The notes under the pieces were generated by a model. It was not told the origin of the DNA and ran no database searches. It saw nothing but the letters and a program-made list of their open reading frames with translations. Both the position numbers and the translations under genes were made by a program. From the NCBI GenBank assembly GCA_030636885.1, contig DAOVVY010000013.1:1-12153 (forward strand): a DNA stretch of 12,153 nt. The letters are read 5' to 3'. This document shows, one piece after another, positions 5,725 to 12,153 of the stretch. The DNA comes from Candidatus Nanohaloarchaea archaeon. GTDB lineage: Archaea > EX4484-52 > GLR71. How positions within the stretch are numbered: the stretch's first letter is position 1; each line of letters opens with the position of its first letter.

Positions 5725-8134
5725 TTGAAGTAGACTTTAAACTTTTTGATTTTAATTTCACAATTGATGTAAGTTTAGGTTCTTTTGTAAATATTATTAC
5801 AGTCATTGATAATGCAAACAATAATATGCCCAACCACATTAAATTAACAAATGGTAAAATCTTGACAGAAAAGTATAACTCTTCATCAGATGAACCATTA
5901 AAGGTAATATATACATCATATAGGATATGCCTGTCAACAGCTACTTTAACTTCGCCTCCATATTTGTTATGTGTGTTGATAATACTTTGGTCTGTTATCT
6001 TTTTCCCGTCTTTATAGATATCAAGAACTATATGTTCCTGGTATGTTTTTAAATTGGTTTCTGTAATCTTGACATTATCTGAGAAAAGAATAAAATCATA
6101 TACTGTGCCTGTTGTAGGACTTTTAAAATCATAGAATAAGCTACCGTGAGCAACCAGGTAATCACCCGGACGATAATCTCCTTTTGTAGTTGCAGTCCAT
6201 AAATATTGATTATTATCTGTGATTTTTATATACGAGTAAGATGAGACATGTTTCACTTCTGTCACAAGACCGTAAATGGTCACAGCATTTGTATGATCAT
6301 AGGGATTAAAGATAATGTCTGCAATCTCAGCATATTTAGGATATTCTTTTTTATCTATTGACATCTCTTTTTTGTAATCAATAAGGACGATTGAATAATT
6401 CTCCGTACCAAACAGATTTGAAAAGATTGGAGTTTTAGAAATAGAACCTTGTTCTTTTTTTAGATTGGTATCGAAATATGTTGTAAATGATGCAAACATT
6501 AAACTAAATATTATCAAAAATACCGCAAGATGTATTATTGAGACTGACATTTTTTGAGCAAACTGCATAGTGTGATTTTTAGTTTTTCGTTTCAGATTTA
6601 ACTGCCGTTTCAATTGATTTTTCATTCTCAATACAACTGTAAACAAAAGATATATCAATGGTGGTGCAATTGATAATAATGAGAGATTACCTATAATTTT
6701 ATAGACAGGTGATGCCGTCATGTAAAACAATCCAGAGGTATCAAGAAGTGTTAGATTATTGCCTGGTCGTATAAATGCAAAAACTATTGTTAATATGACT
6801 ACAATTTTAAATATAATTTCTTTGTTCTTTCCAACCGTTGAAAGTGACATACCATACCCTGTAAACAATATAAGCGGTACTAGAAACACATAAGACCACA
6901 GGTTATAGAATTCTATACTGGTTGCAAGTTTTTGCGGACTGAACAATTCATAGAGAAATGGATATGTTAAACCGAAAAGTGATATGATTGTTAGTAGTAC
7001 TAAAAGTGCGGACATAATATAAAATGATGTATCTATATCTAATTTTATTTCAGAATCAATACTTTTCTTTAATGATTTAATCACCTTTTTATCTGTGATT
7101 TTTTTGTATATTAAAATTAAAAGTAAAATGATTGATAAACTAATAAATGTAAGAATTATCTTTACAGAAACTGAAAGTGCAACCGATTCAAAAGAATGTA
7201 TTGACCCCCAAAGACTGCTTCTTGTAATGAATGTGGAGTAAAGAACAAGGATGAAACTAACTATTGTAAGTGCTGGTGCGAGTATCGTAAACCTCTTTTT
7301 ACGATTATTCATTCTATACAAAAGATGAAGCACAGCCGTAATTATAAACCATGGAACTAATGATGATGTCTCAACAGGATCCCATGCCCAGAACCCTCCC
7401 CAACCAAGAATCATATATGCCCAAAGACCACCCAATGACAAACTTAATGTCAAAAATAACCATGATGATCTCAACCATGGTCTGACCATACCCACCCATT
7501 CTGATATGTCATTTTTCCGGGTTTTAAAAAGTATGCAAAATGATGCTGAAAATGGTATGATTAAAAGCGCATAAGCTATAAATATTATTGGGGGGTGAAT
7601 TACCATAAGTGTATTAAGAAGTGCTGGATTTAAGCTATTGCCATCTTGAGGTACATAAAAACTAGGTAGATCAGGGTCAATGTCATATATTGAATCAAAA
7701 GGTGATGAAAAGATCACCATGGCGATTAAAAAAAGACTTGATAGTGCTGATACTTGTAATGTCCTTAAAAATAATTTACTATTACTTTTATTTTTTTGAT
7801 TTGAAATAAGAAGAAGATAGATAAATATCACTGAACATGCAGCCCATAAGAAATAAGTACCCTCCTGTCCTGCCCATAGTCCAGAAATCTTGAACATAAA
7901 CGGTGCACTTTTCTCTGTATATTTCCAGACAACATTTGTTGTGAAATCAGGTAGTAAGAAAAGATATACTAAATAAGATAGAAGTGAAAGAAATATTAAT
8001 GCATTCATTTTTGAAAGTTGTCGTAATTTTTCAAAAGAATATTTTTTTGGTTTTTTAATTGATGCTTCAAGAAGTATCACAAAGCTAGCAACTAGAATAA
8101 AACCAATATACAACATCAAGTTACCAAATGTCAT
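5717..8134 (-). CDS. ccmF: Heme lyase CcmF with an inserted extracytoplasmic OB-like domain
   Basis: An 805-residue polytopic protein with about 14 helices that attaches heme from CcmE to apocytochrome c. Landmarks in order: LWAGQEGTYFLW (87-98), equivalent to the bacterial WGxHEGSLLLW with Gln for His; H180 in VIHPPIIF; the WWD motif WGGFWAWDPVET (245-256); H270; H313 in TRSSLWGSIHSF; and H535 in SVSIIHLAVF. The four histidines fit the two WWD-heme ligands and the two b-heme ligands of CcmF. The C-terminal extracytoplasmic part (about 553-760) lies between the last two helices and is enlarged. Residues about 612-690 form a beta-rich OB-like module (YSYIKITD, YLWTAT, YRPGDYLVAHGS, VYDFILF). 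This explains a length well above the usual 650 or so. ATG 8134 overlaps the TGA of the thioredoxin-like gene (ATGA); the gene ends with TGA inside the ccmA SD. The basic C-terminus is cytoplasmic. Confidence 0.93.
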   Translation of the reverse strand: MTFGNLMLYIGFILVASFVILLEASIKKPKKYSFEKLRQLSKMNALIFLSLLSYLVYLFLLPDFTTNVVWKYTEKSAPFMFKISGLWAGQEGTYFLWAACSVIFIYLLLISNQKNKSNSKLFLRTLQVSALSSLFLIAMVIFSSPFDSIYDIDPDLPSFYVPQDGNSLNPALLNTLMVIHPPIIFIAYALLIIPFSASFCILFKTRKNDISEWVGMVRPWLRSSWLFLTLSLSLGGLWAYMILGWGGFWAWDPVETSSLVPWFIITAVLHLLYRMNNRKKRFTILAPALTIVSFILVLYSTFITRSSLWGSIHSFESVALSVSVKIILTFISLSIILLLILIYKKITDKKVIKSLKKSIDSEIKLDIDTSFYIMSALLVLLTIISLFGLTYPFLYELFSPQKLATSIEFYNLWSYVFLVPLILFTGYGMSLSTVGKNKEIIFKIVVILTIVFAFIRPGNNLTLLDTSGLFYMTASPVYKIIGNLSLLSIAPPLIYLLFTVVLRMKNQLKRQLNLKRKTKNHTMQFAQKMSVSIIHLAVFLIIFSLMFASFTTYFDTNLKKEQGSISKTPIFSNLFGTENYSIVLIDYKKEMSIDKKEYPKYAEIADIIFNPYDHTNAVTIYGLVTEVKHVSSYSYIKITDNNQYLWTATTKGDYRPGDYLVAHGSLFYDFKSPTTGTVYDFILFSDNVKITETNLKTYQEHIVLDIYKDGKKITDQSIINTHNKYGGEVKVAVDRHILYDVYITFNGSSDEELYFSVKILPFVNLMWLGILLFALSMTVIIFTKEPKLTSIVKLKSKSLKSTSRR

Positions 8135-8586
8135 CTTGATGCAACCCCTAACATATGTTGTGATAATTCAAGGAACTTTTTTGGTTTCATGTAGCCTACA
8201 GTTTGTAATGTGTTTCCTTCCTTATCAAGGAAAAGAATTAGTCCTGAATTTTGTATGCCAAACCGTGAGCTCATATCCTTTTCAAAATCAAGATTGGATG
8301 CAGCAAGTACAAAACTATTGTTTAACATTTCATGAACCTCTGAATCCATAAAGACTTCTCCTTCAATCAACCTACACCACTTACACCATGATGCCCAAAA
8401 ATAGATAATAATTGGTTTGTCTTCTTCTTGTGCAATTGCCAAAGCATCATCATACGAATTATACCATGATAAGTAAGAGATGTATGTATATTTATCATCA
8501 GATTTAACATTAAATCCCGACGATGAGATTGATATAAATGCAGCTAATATAAAAATAAAAATCAAAATATAACTTTTTAATCTCAT
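8131..8586 (-). CDS. Membrane-anchored thioredoxin-like protein, likely cytochrome c thiol reductant
   Basis: A 151-residue protein with an N-terminal signal anchor (about 5-23) and a thioredoxin fold (about 38-148). The redox centre is W67-C68-K-W-C71 within FWASWCKWCR, close to the DsbD C-terminal / Thioredoxin_7 type. The strand after the conserved FG (109-110) reads IQNSGLILFLDKEGN, so the cis-Pro expected at about residue 115 is Gly. Placed between ccdA and ccmF, it most likely takes electrons from CcdA and reduces apocytochrome CXXCH cysteines, the CcmG/ResA role. Archaeal System I generally has no CcmH, so it may act directly. ATG 8586 is 10 nt after the ccdA stop with AAGGTAAT upstream, and the TGA overlaps the ccmF start. 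The fold is clear; whether it is equivalent to CcmG is inferred from context. Confidence 0.85.
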   Translation of the reverse strand: MRLKSYILIFIFILAAFISISSSGFNVKSDDKYTYISYLSWYNSYDDALAIAQEEDKPIIIYFWASWCKWCRLIEGEVFMDSEVHEMLNNSFVLAASNLDFEKDMSSRFGIQNSGLILFLDKEGNTLQTVGYMKPKKFLELSQHMLGVASR

Positions 8587-8596
8587 CGGATTACCT

Positions 8597-9325
8597 TCAT
8601 ATTAATATTGGAAAATAATATAATATCATAGATTGTAACATCTTGTCAATACCAAGTAAAAACATAATGCTTGAAAATATGAGCAGATATCCTGCAATTT
8701 TTTTGAATTTTATTGCAAATTGTGCAGGGTCAATATTTAGTTTTTTATCTATACTATATTTGAAAAGCAAATTTAAAAATAGAACTGAAACTGAAACACC
8801 CATTGAATAAATGAATAGATATACAATTCCTGCAGTAAAAGTAGTATTTGTTGAAAATAATGCGATAATTGATGCTAGTATGGGTCCTGCACAAGCAGAC
8901 CAAAGTATACCAAATGATATACCTGTTAAAGATGCTTCAATAATTTTGTTTCTATTCGGCGGTCTATTTCGTGAATTATTAGTGATCTTAATCTTATTTT
9001 GAAAACGATAATTAATTGTGGATACAAATTGATGGTATTTTCCAAATATCATAATCTCTAAATCCTTATCAATCATAACAATCCCCATAAGAAATATTAT
9101 TGATGCTGCAAAAACTTGCAAATAATCCTTAAATGGGAATGCAAATATTATTATTGAAAGAATTGAACTAATTAATGTAAATGTCAAGGTTAAACTTGTA
9201 AGTAAGAAAAATATGTGGTATTTGTTATATTGTTTAAATATGGATATGAACACAACAGGGAGCAAGGGCAATATGCAAGGTGTAAATAGCGTCATGATGC
9301 CTGCAAAAAAGCTTAAAAGGTACAT
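8597..9325 (-). CDS. ccdA: Thiol-disulfide electron transporter CcdA (DsbD transmembrane family)
   Basis: A 242-residue membrane protein of the CcdA / DsbD-beta type with about six helices. The redox cysteines sit in LFTPCILPLLPV (C17) and GILWSACAGPIL (C145), the two membrane-embedded positions that pass electrons from cytoplasmic thioredoxin outward. A basic, Asn-rich loop of about 40 residues (around 90-130) separates the two halves. I start it at ATG 9325 because the TATA box at 9347-9358 places transcription initiation on or next to this codon (leaderless mRNA). A TTG three codons upstream (9334) is in frame but has no SD. It is the first gene of the cluster, and its partner is the thioredoxin-like product immediately downstream. 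Confidence 0.9.
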   Translation of the reverse strand: MYLLSFFAGIMTLFTPCILPLLPVVFISIFKQYNKYHIFFLLTSLTLTFTLISSILSIIIFAFPFKDYLQVFAASIIFLMGIVMIDKDLEIMIFGKYHQFVSTINYRFQNKIKITNNSRNRPPNRNKIIEASLTGISFGILWSACAGPILASIIALFSTNTTFTAGIVYLFIYSMGVSVSVLFLNLLFKYSIDKKLNIDPAQFAIKFKKIAGYLLIFSSIMFLLGIDKMLQSMILYYFPILI

Positions 9326-9346
9326 ATGAATCAAATGTATCCTATG

Positions 9347-9358
9347 TTTTATATATTG
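9347..9358 (-). promoter_or_regulatory. TATA box of the ccdA-ccm cluster, spaced for a leaderless mRNA
   Basis: The minus strand reads CAATATATAAAA, in the 48-58-nt gap between the surface-protein stop (9383) and ccdA. Its centre is about 27 nt from ATG 9325, the standard distance from an archaeal TATA box to the transcription start. Confidence 0.5.
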
Positions 9359-9382
9359 TTAGATTTTGGAATATTTTAGGTG

Positions 9383-11068
9383 TTATGTTTTTGAACTTTT
9401 ATGTTCATATCGTTTTTTGTTTCGTTTTTGCGCAATGCTTGTATGCATACGATGTAGATGCCTTTTGACTGTATGTCGAGTCAGGTCTTTTATCTTATGC
9501 TCCTCAGTGATGTATAATGCAATGATTGCGACAATCAATATTAATGCAGATAATATTGCCATATATGTCCATTTTTTCCAATACGCAGACGTGTTGAATG
9601 TATCGAGCAGTAATTCTATCTCTTGTAATTTTCTGTATGCACCCACATTATCATCATCATAAAATTCTTGTTGACTCTCTTCAAGTTTTTTTGATATGAT
9701 CTGTTGTGTTTCAGGACTAATCTCTTTTTTGAGTTCTAATAATCTGTCCATTAAAGTCTGTCTTTTTTCAATATATCGTTGTTCTAATATCTCATTTATC
9801 TTTTCAAATGCAAGGGCATAAGATTCAAGAATATTATTGGTGGTGTTTATTGAATCTGTGGTCTTGTTGGCATTCAAGAGCACATCACTTAAATATAATG
9901 CGTCCTCACATGACATACCCTCGCAATCCGTTTCGATAACGATATCGAAATCCTTAAACTCTGCAAGGGTCAAGGATAAAAGCGACTCATATTCTTCAGC
10001 TTCAATAATTAATCTTCTTGCAACATCAGAAAGTGTATCGCTTAAAATTACTTTAGAACTTTTTGAGATTTTAAATGTGTCATCTTCATAGAATAATACC
10101 GACATGAAGAATTCAGATTCAATATCTGCAAACAAAGGAATTGTTAGGGATATGTTGTATTGCACTTTTCCTCCGATAGGTATATTTTGGTATGCCGGTT
10201 CTACAGTGATCCAACCGTCAGGGATGCCATATATGCTTATATGTCCTGATTCTACCATATAATCTCCATTATTCTCCAGTTCGACAATAAACGATTCTGT
10301 CTGTTCGCGAGATGATGCAACAACCAAAGGCACAGAAAGAGCAATTGATGATTTATGGATAGGAATCATTACGGTTGTATCCTCAGCTGGTTCGGGCGTA
10401 CTCGGAATAGATGTGGGTGGTGATGGTGTGCCCTCAGGTTCATCTGTTGGTGGGTTGCTTGATGGAATTTCTGAGAGTATGAATGTATTTGATTTTTCTT
10501 TTGCGACAGGGTCTCCTGCATAATATACTTCAAGTTTGAAGCTGTAAGAATCAAGAGACATGTTGGTTGTATTTAAAAATCGTGTAAAATTAAGCCATTG
10601 TTTAAGGTATAATGTTTCTGTATCATACATAGGTTTTGAGATGTTGCATATCTCAGATATTTCTTTTACTGCACAATATATAACTTCCATTTTTGCTTCT
10701 GATTGTGGGTATATGGATTTATGTATGCTTATATGGACCTCAAGGTCTTCATCTGGATAGACTATGGGGTTTACGATTACGGGCGTTGCGAAAAAATCAA
10801 TGGGGTTTGAATTGTTGATATGTATTTCTACAGGGATCATCTGTTTACTTTTTGTTGAATTTGATTGGATGAAAATTGAACCAGAATAATCATTACCTAT
10901 GGTATCTTGTGATATGGTCATATTAAAATAAGTATAATTATGATTTGGGTAATTCATCGGTATCTGAAAAAAATCATAATTTTTTTTTGTGCTATAAATA
11001 TCGACAAAAGTTATTGTGTCCAATGCAACTGTTGGTGCATAGGTCACATTAACATAATCTGGAGCCAA
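9383..11068 (-). CDS. Membrane-anchored NEW3-like surface protein, main part downstream of an in-frame TGA
   Basis: 561 codons from TTG 11068 to TAA 9383. Two beta-sandwich regions lie at about 1-200 and 235-345; the second has the NEW3-like pattern (VELENNGDYMVESGHISIYGIPDGWITVEP). They are joined by a Pro/Thr/Glu-rich linker (202-232). A helical, coiled-coil-prone stalk follows (about 345-492), then one transmembrane helix (501-520) and a basic, His/Lys/Arg-rich cytoplasmic tail. There are at least 12 N-X-S/T sequons, and cysteine pairs C132/C141 and C382/C387. The architecture is that of COG1470-type archaeal surface proteins. The TTG start would leave no signal peptide, yet the domain order demands export. 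The signal peptide is encoded directly upstream in the same frame (11072-11272), separated only by TGA and TTC codons. I therefore read this as the C-terminal part of one gene, either broken, read through or affected by a base error. No enzymatic motif is present. Confidence 0.75.
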   Translation of the reverse strand: MAPDYVNVTYAPTVALDTITFVDIYSTKKNYDFFQIPMNYPNHNYTYFNMTISQDTIGNDYSGSIFIQSNSTKSKQMIPVEIHINNSNPIDFFATPVIVNPIVYPDEDLEVHISIHKSIYPQSEAKMEVIYCAVKEISEICNISKPMYDTETLYLKQWLNFTRFLNTTNMSLDSYSFKLEVYYAGDPVAKEKSNTFILSEIPSSNPPTDEPEGTPSPPTSIPSTPEPAEDTTVMIPIHKSSIALSVPLVVASSREQTESFIVELENNGDYMVESGHISIYGIPDGWITVEPAYQNIPIGGKVQYNISLTIPLFADIESEFFMSVLFYEDDTFKISKSSKVILSDTLSDVARRLIIEAEEYESLLSLTLAEFKDFDIVIETDCEGMSCEDALYLSDVLLNANKTTDSINTTNNILESYALAFEKINEILEQRYIEKRQTLMDRLLELKKEISPETQQIISKKLEESQQEFYDDDNVGAYRKLQEIELLLDTFNTSAYWKKWTYMAILSALILIVAIIALYITEEHKIKDLTRHTVKRHLHRMHTSIAQKRNKKRYEHKSSKT

Positions 11069-11071
11069 GAA

Positions 11072-11074
11072 TCA
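11072..11074 (-). other. In-frame TGA splitting the NEW3-like surface protein gene
   Basis: The frame reads GTA TGG TGA TTC TTG GCT CCA. Both sides belong to one signal peptide - beta-domain - stalk - anchor protein of about 630 codons. TGA acts as the stop of ccmC, ccmF, ccdA and the thioredoxin-like gene, and every conserved Trp in ccmF and ccmC is TGG. General UGA-to-Trp recoding is therefore unlikely. Confidence 0.7.
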
Positions 11075-11272
11075 CCATACACCTATTTTTGTCTCTAAAG
11101 ACTGATTCACACCAAGAAGTACATTTATTTCAGGGGGATAAAAATCAAATGTTGGTGGATTTGAAAATAGAATCTCTGTTGCAGAAAAAACTAACGGGTT
11201 TGATAATAAAAGGATAAAAAAAGAAAAAAGAAAAAATGCAGATCTTGAATTATTGTTATCCATCACTTTCAC
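11072..11272 (-). CDS. Signal peptide and first beta-strands of the NEW3-like surface protein (5' fragment)
   Basis: 66 codons ending in TGA at 11074-11072. A strongly hydrophobic signal peptide (about 11-30, AFFLFSFFILLLSNPLVFSA) is followed by ATEILFSNPPTFDFYPPEIN and GVNQSLETKIGVW. The next codons in the same frame (TTC, TTG, GCT, CCA) lead straight into the 561-codon segment, so a beta-domain begins here and is completed there. Starts available are GTG 11272, GTG 11266 and ATG 11263, none with a strong SD; ATG 11263 is equally plausible. It lies 35 nt after the upstream gene's stop, so the two are probably co-transcribed. Alone it would be a tiny secreted peptide of unclear use. Confidence 0.6.
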   Translation of the reverse strand: MKVMDNNNSRSAFFLFSFFILLLSNPLVFSATEILFSNPPTFDFYPPEINVLLGVNQSLETKIGVW

Positions 11273-11307
11273 TTTGAAATTTAGATATGGGGATGGACTC
11301 TAATTGC

Positions 11308-12153
11308 TTACTGAACATTAACATATATCTCAAATTGTGCAGTAGGTATTGAAAATCCACTTTTACTTTGATACAGTTCACGGTATTGGTCCTGCCATGT
11401 ATCTTCAAGGTCACTTGGTGCGGAAGCCACATCATAACCGATTGCATATACTCCTGTAGGTGTGTCTTCTGCAATCTCTACGTGCACATATATCTTTTTT
11501 GACCAATCCTTACTGAATATTGGATAAGTTGGTTCAAGTAATACTGTGTCTGGGCTTATGGATATTGTGAAATATTCTTTTGCTAGAGTGGGATCTGTAT
11601 CTATTTTATCTCCTTCTGGATTAACTATTCTTTCTGGATATGCAGGGACTAAAGACAATCCTTGATAACCTTCAACACCCCAGCTTGTGTATGTGAATGT
11701 ATATACATCAAATTCACCGCCTGCAGTAGTTTCTACATATGCTTGGTGTGGATATGTACCATACCCTTCAGGATACCAGTGGTATATATCTGGATTTTTC
11801 CAGAAATTGATACCACCATCAACAAAATTATTTTTAATGAATTCTGGTTGTAAATAATATGCAGAATCCATATCCGCAAGAGTTTTCATTGCTATTTGTC
11901 CTGAACTCATCTCATATTTCATTCTCCAGAAATCATCAGGTATTGCAGGTAAATTCTTAAATATGTCAATTATGTTGAATTGTTTATAATCCTCTGTTTT
12001 TGCATCATAAATTGTACCAAGACCATATGTGGATCTATCAATTGTGTATTGTTTTTCAAGACGGGTCTCTAATGCTTCTTGTCGTGCAAATTCTTCTATA
12101 CTTATTAGGTTTGACTCTGTATTGTCTGTGAACAAACCATCATTGTATACATA
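11308..12153 (-). CDS. Unrecognised aromatic-rich extracytoplasmic protein, C-terminal 281 residues (partial)
   Basis: The frame is open from the right edge (YVYNDG-LFTDNTES...) to TAA 11308. A TTG at 12135 could serve as a start, but it has no SD and no signal peptide follows, so the gene almost certainly begins beyond the window. The N-terminal part here is helical and charged (EEFARQEALETRLEKQY), followed by a Tyr/Trp/Gly-rich section (NFWKNPDIYHWYPEGYGTYP, then TFTYTSWGVEGYQGL). The last 90 residues or so look like a beta-sandwich (TISISPDTVLL, KIYVHVEIAEDTPTGVYAIGYDV, FEIYVNVQ), the style of archaeal NEW3/surface-protein domains. There is no transmembrane helix, cysteine or catalytic motif in the visible part. 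It lies 35 nt upstream of the NEW3-like surface gene on the same strand, so the two are likely co-transcribed. Function unknown; a surface-layer component is a reasonable guess. Confidence 0.65.
   Translation of the reverse strand, partial: YVYNDGLFTDNTESNLISIEEFARQEALETRLEKQYTIDRSTYGLGTIYDAKTEDYKQFNIIDIFKNLPAIPDDFWRMKYEMSSGQIAMKTLADMDSAYYLQPEFIKNNFVDGGINFWKNPDIYHWYPEGYGTYPHQAYVETTAGGEFDVYTFTYTSWGVEGYQGLSLVPAYPERIVNPEGDKIDTDPTLAKEYFTISISPDTVLLEPTYPIFSKDWSKKIYVHVEIAEDTPTGVYAIGYDVASAPSDLEDTWQDQYRELYQSKSGFSIPTAQFEIYVNVQ

Noticed and set aside
11072..11074. TGA read as tryptophan across the genome
   Set aside because: Four other genes end on TGA at ATGA overlaps or directly before a start, and all conserved Trp positions use TGG.
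11256..11474. 72-codon minus-strand frame spanning the gap between the two right-hand surface genes
   Set aside because: It overlaps the end of the 11308-12153 gene in another frame and has no export signal or SD; the signal-peptide frame 11072-11272 explains the region better.
1..12153. Apocytochrome c substrate (CXXCH) for the maturation machinery
   Set aside because: No CXXCH was found in any credible product; the substrate must lie outside the window.

Overview
The window is an AT-rich stretch (roughly one third G+C by eye) that reads as archaeal chromosome. The evidence is TATA-box promoters placed for short-leader or leaderless mRNAs, Shine-Dalgarno sites of the GGAGGTGA type, TTG and GTG starts, very sequon-rich secreted proteins, and a cytochrome c maturation set of the archaeal 'variant System I' kind (Cys-type CcmE, no CcmH). 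I cannot assign a lineage from the sequence alone.

Layout, left to right. (1) 1-1746, minus strand: the N-terminal 582 residues of a large secreted, heavily glycosylatable beta-domain protein with a fibronectin-III-like domain, running off the left edge. (2) 1747-1989: divergent intergenic region with promoters for both neighbours. (3) 1990-3270, plus strand: the only plus-strand gene, a ferric-reductase-like membrane protein with two bis-His heme sites and a C-terminal domain predicted to lie outside the cell. (4) 3267-9325, minus strand: a compact cytochrome c maturation cluster transcribed ccdA, thioredoxin-like, ccmF, ccmA, ccmB, ccmC, ccmE. It contains 4-nt ATGA overlaps and SD sites that overlap upstream stops, and it has a strong TATA box positioned for a leaderless ccdA mRNA. 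(5) 9383-11272, minus: a membrane-anchored NEW3-like surface protein whose reading frame is split by one in-frame TGA just after the signal-peptide segment. (6) 11308-12153, minus: the C-terminal part of an unrecognised, aromatic-rich, probably extracytoplasmic protein that runs off the right edge.

How the genes would work together (inference from family knowledge). CcmAB is an ABC transporter. CcmC presents heme to CcmE, CcmE carries it outside the membrane, and CcmF attaches it to apocytochrome c CXXCH motifs. CcdA passes electrons across the membrane to the membrane-tethered thioredoxin-like protein, which keeps apocytochrome cysteines reduced. No CXXCH-containing apocytochrome is encoded here, so the substrate is elsewhere. 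The ferric-reductase-like protein and the flanking surface proteins could belong to the same respiratory or surface-redox programme, but this rests only on adjacency.

The most unusual points are an OB-fold-like domain inserted in the extracytoplasmic part of CcmF, a CcmE whose CxxxY motif has lost the Tyr, a CcmA with Asn in the H-loop, a thioredoxin-like protein lacking the cis-Pro, a short CcmC with its own possible promoter, and the in-frame TGA in the surface protein.
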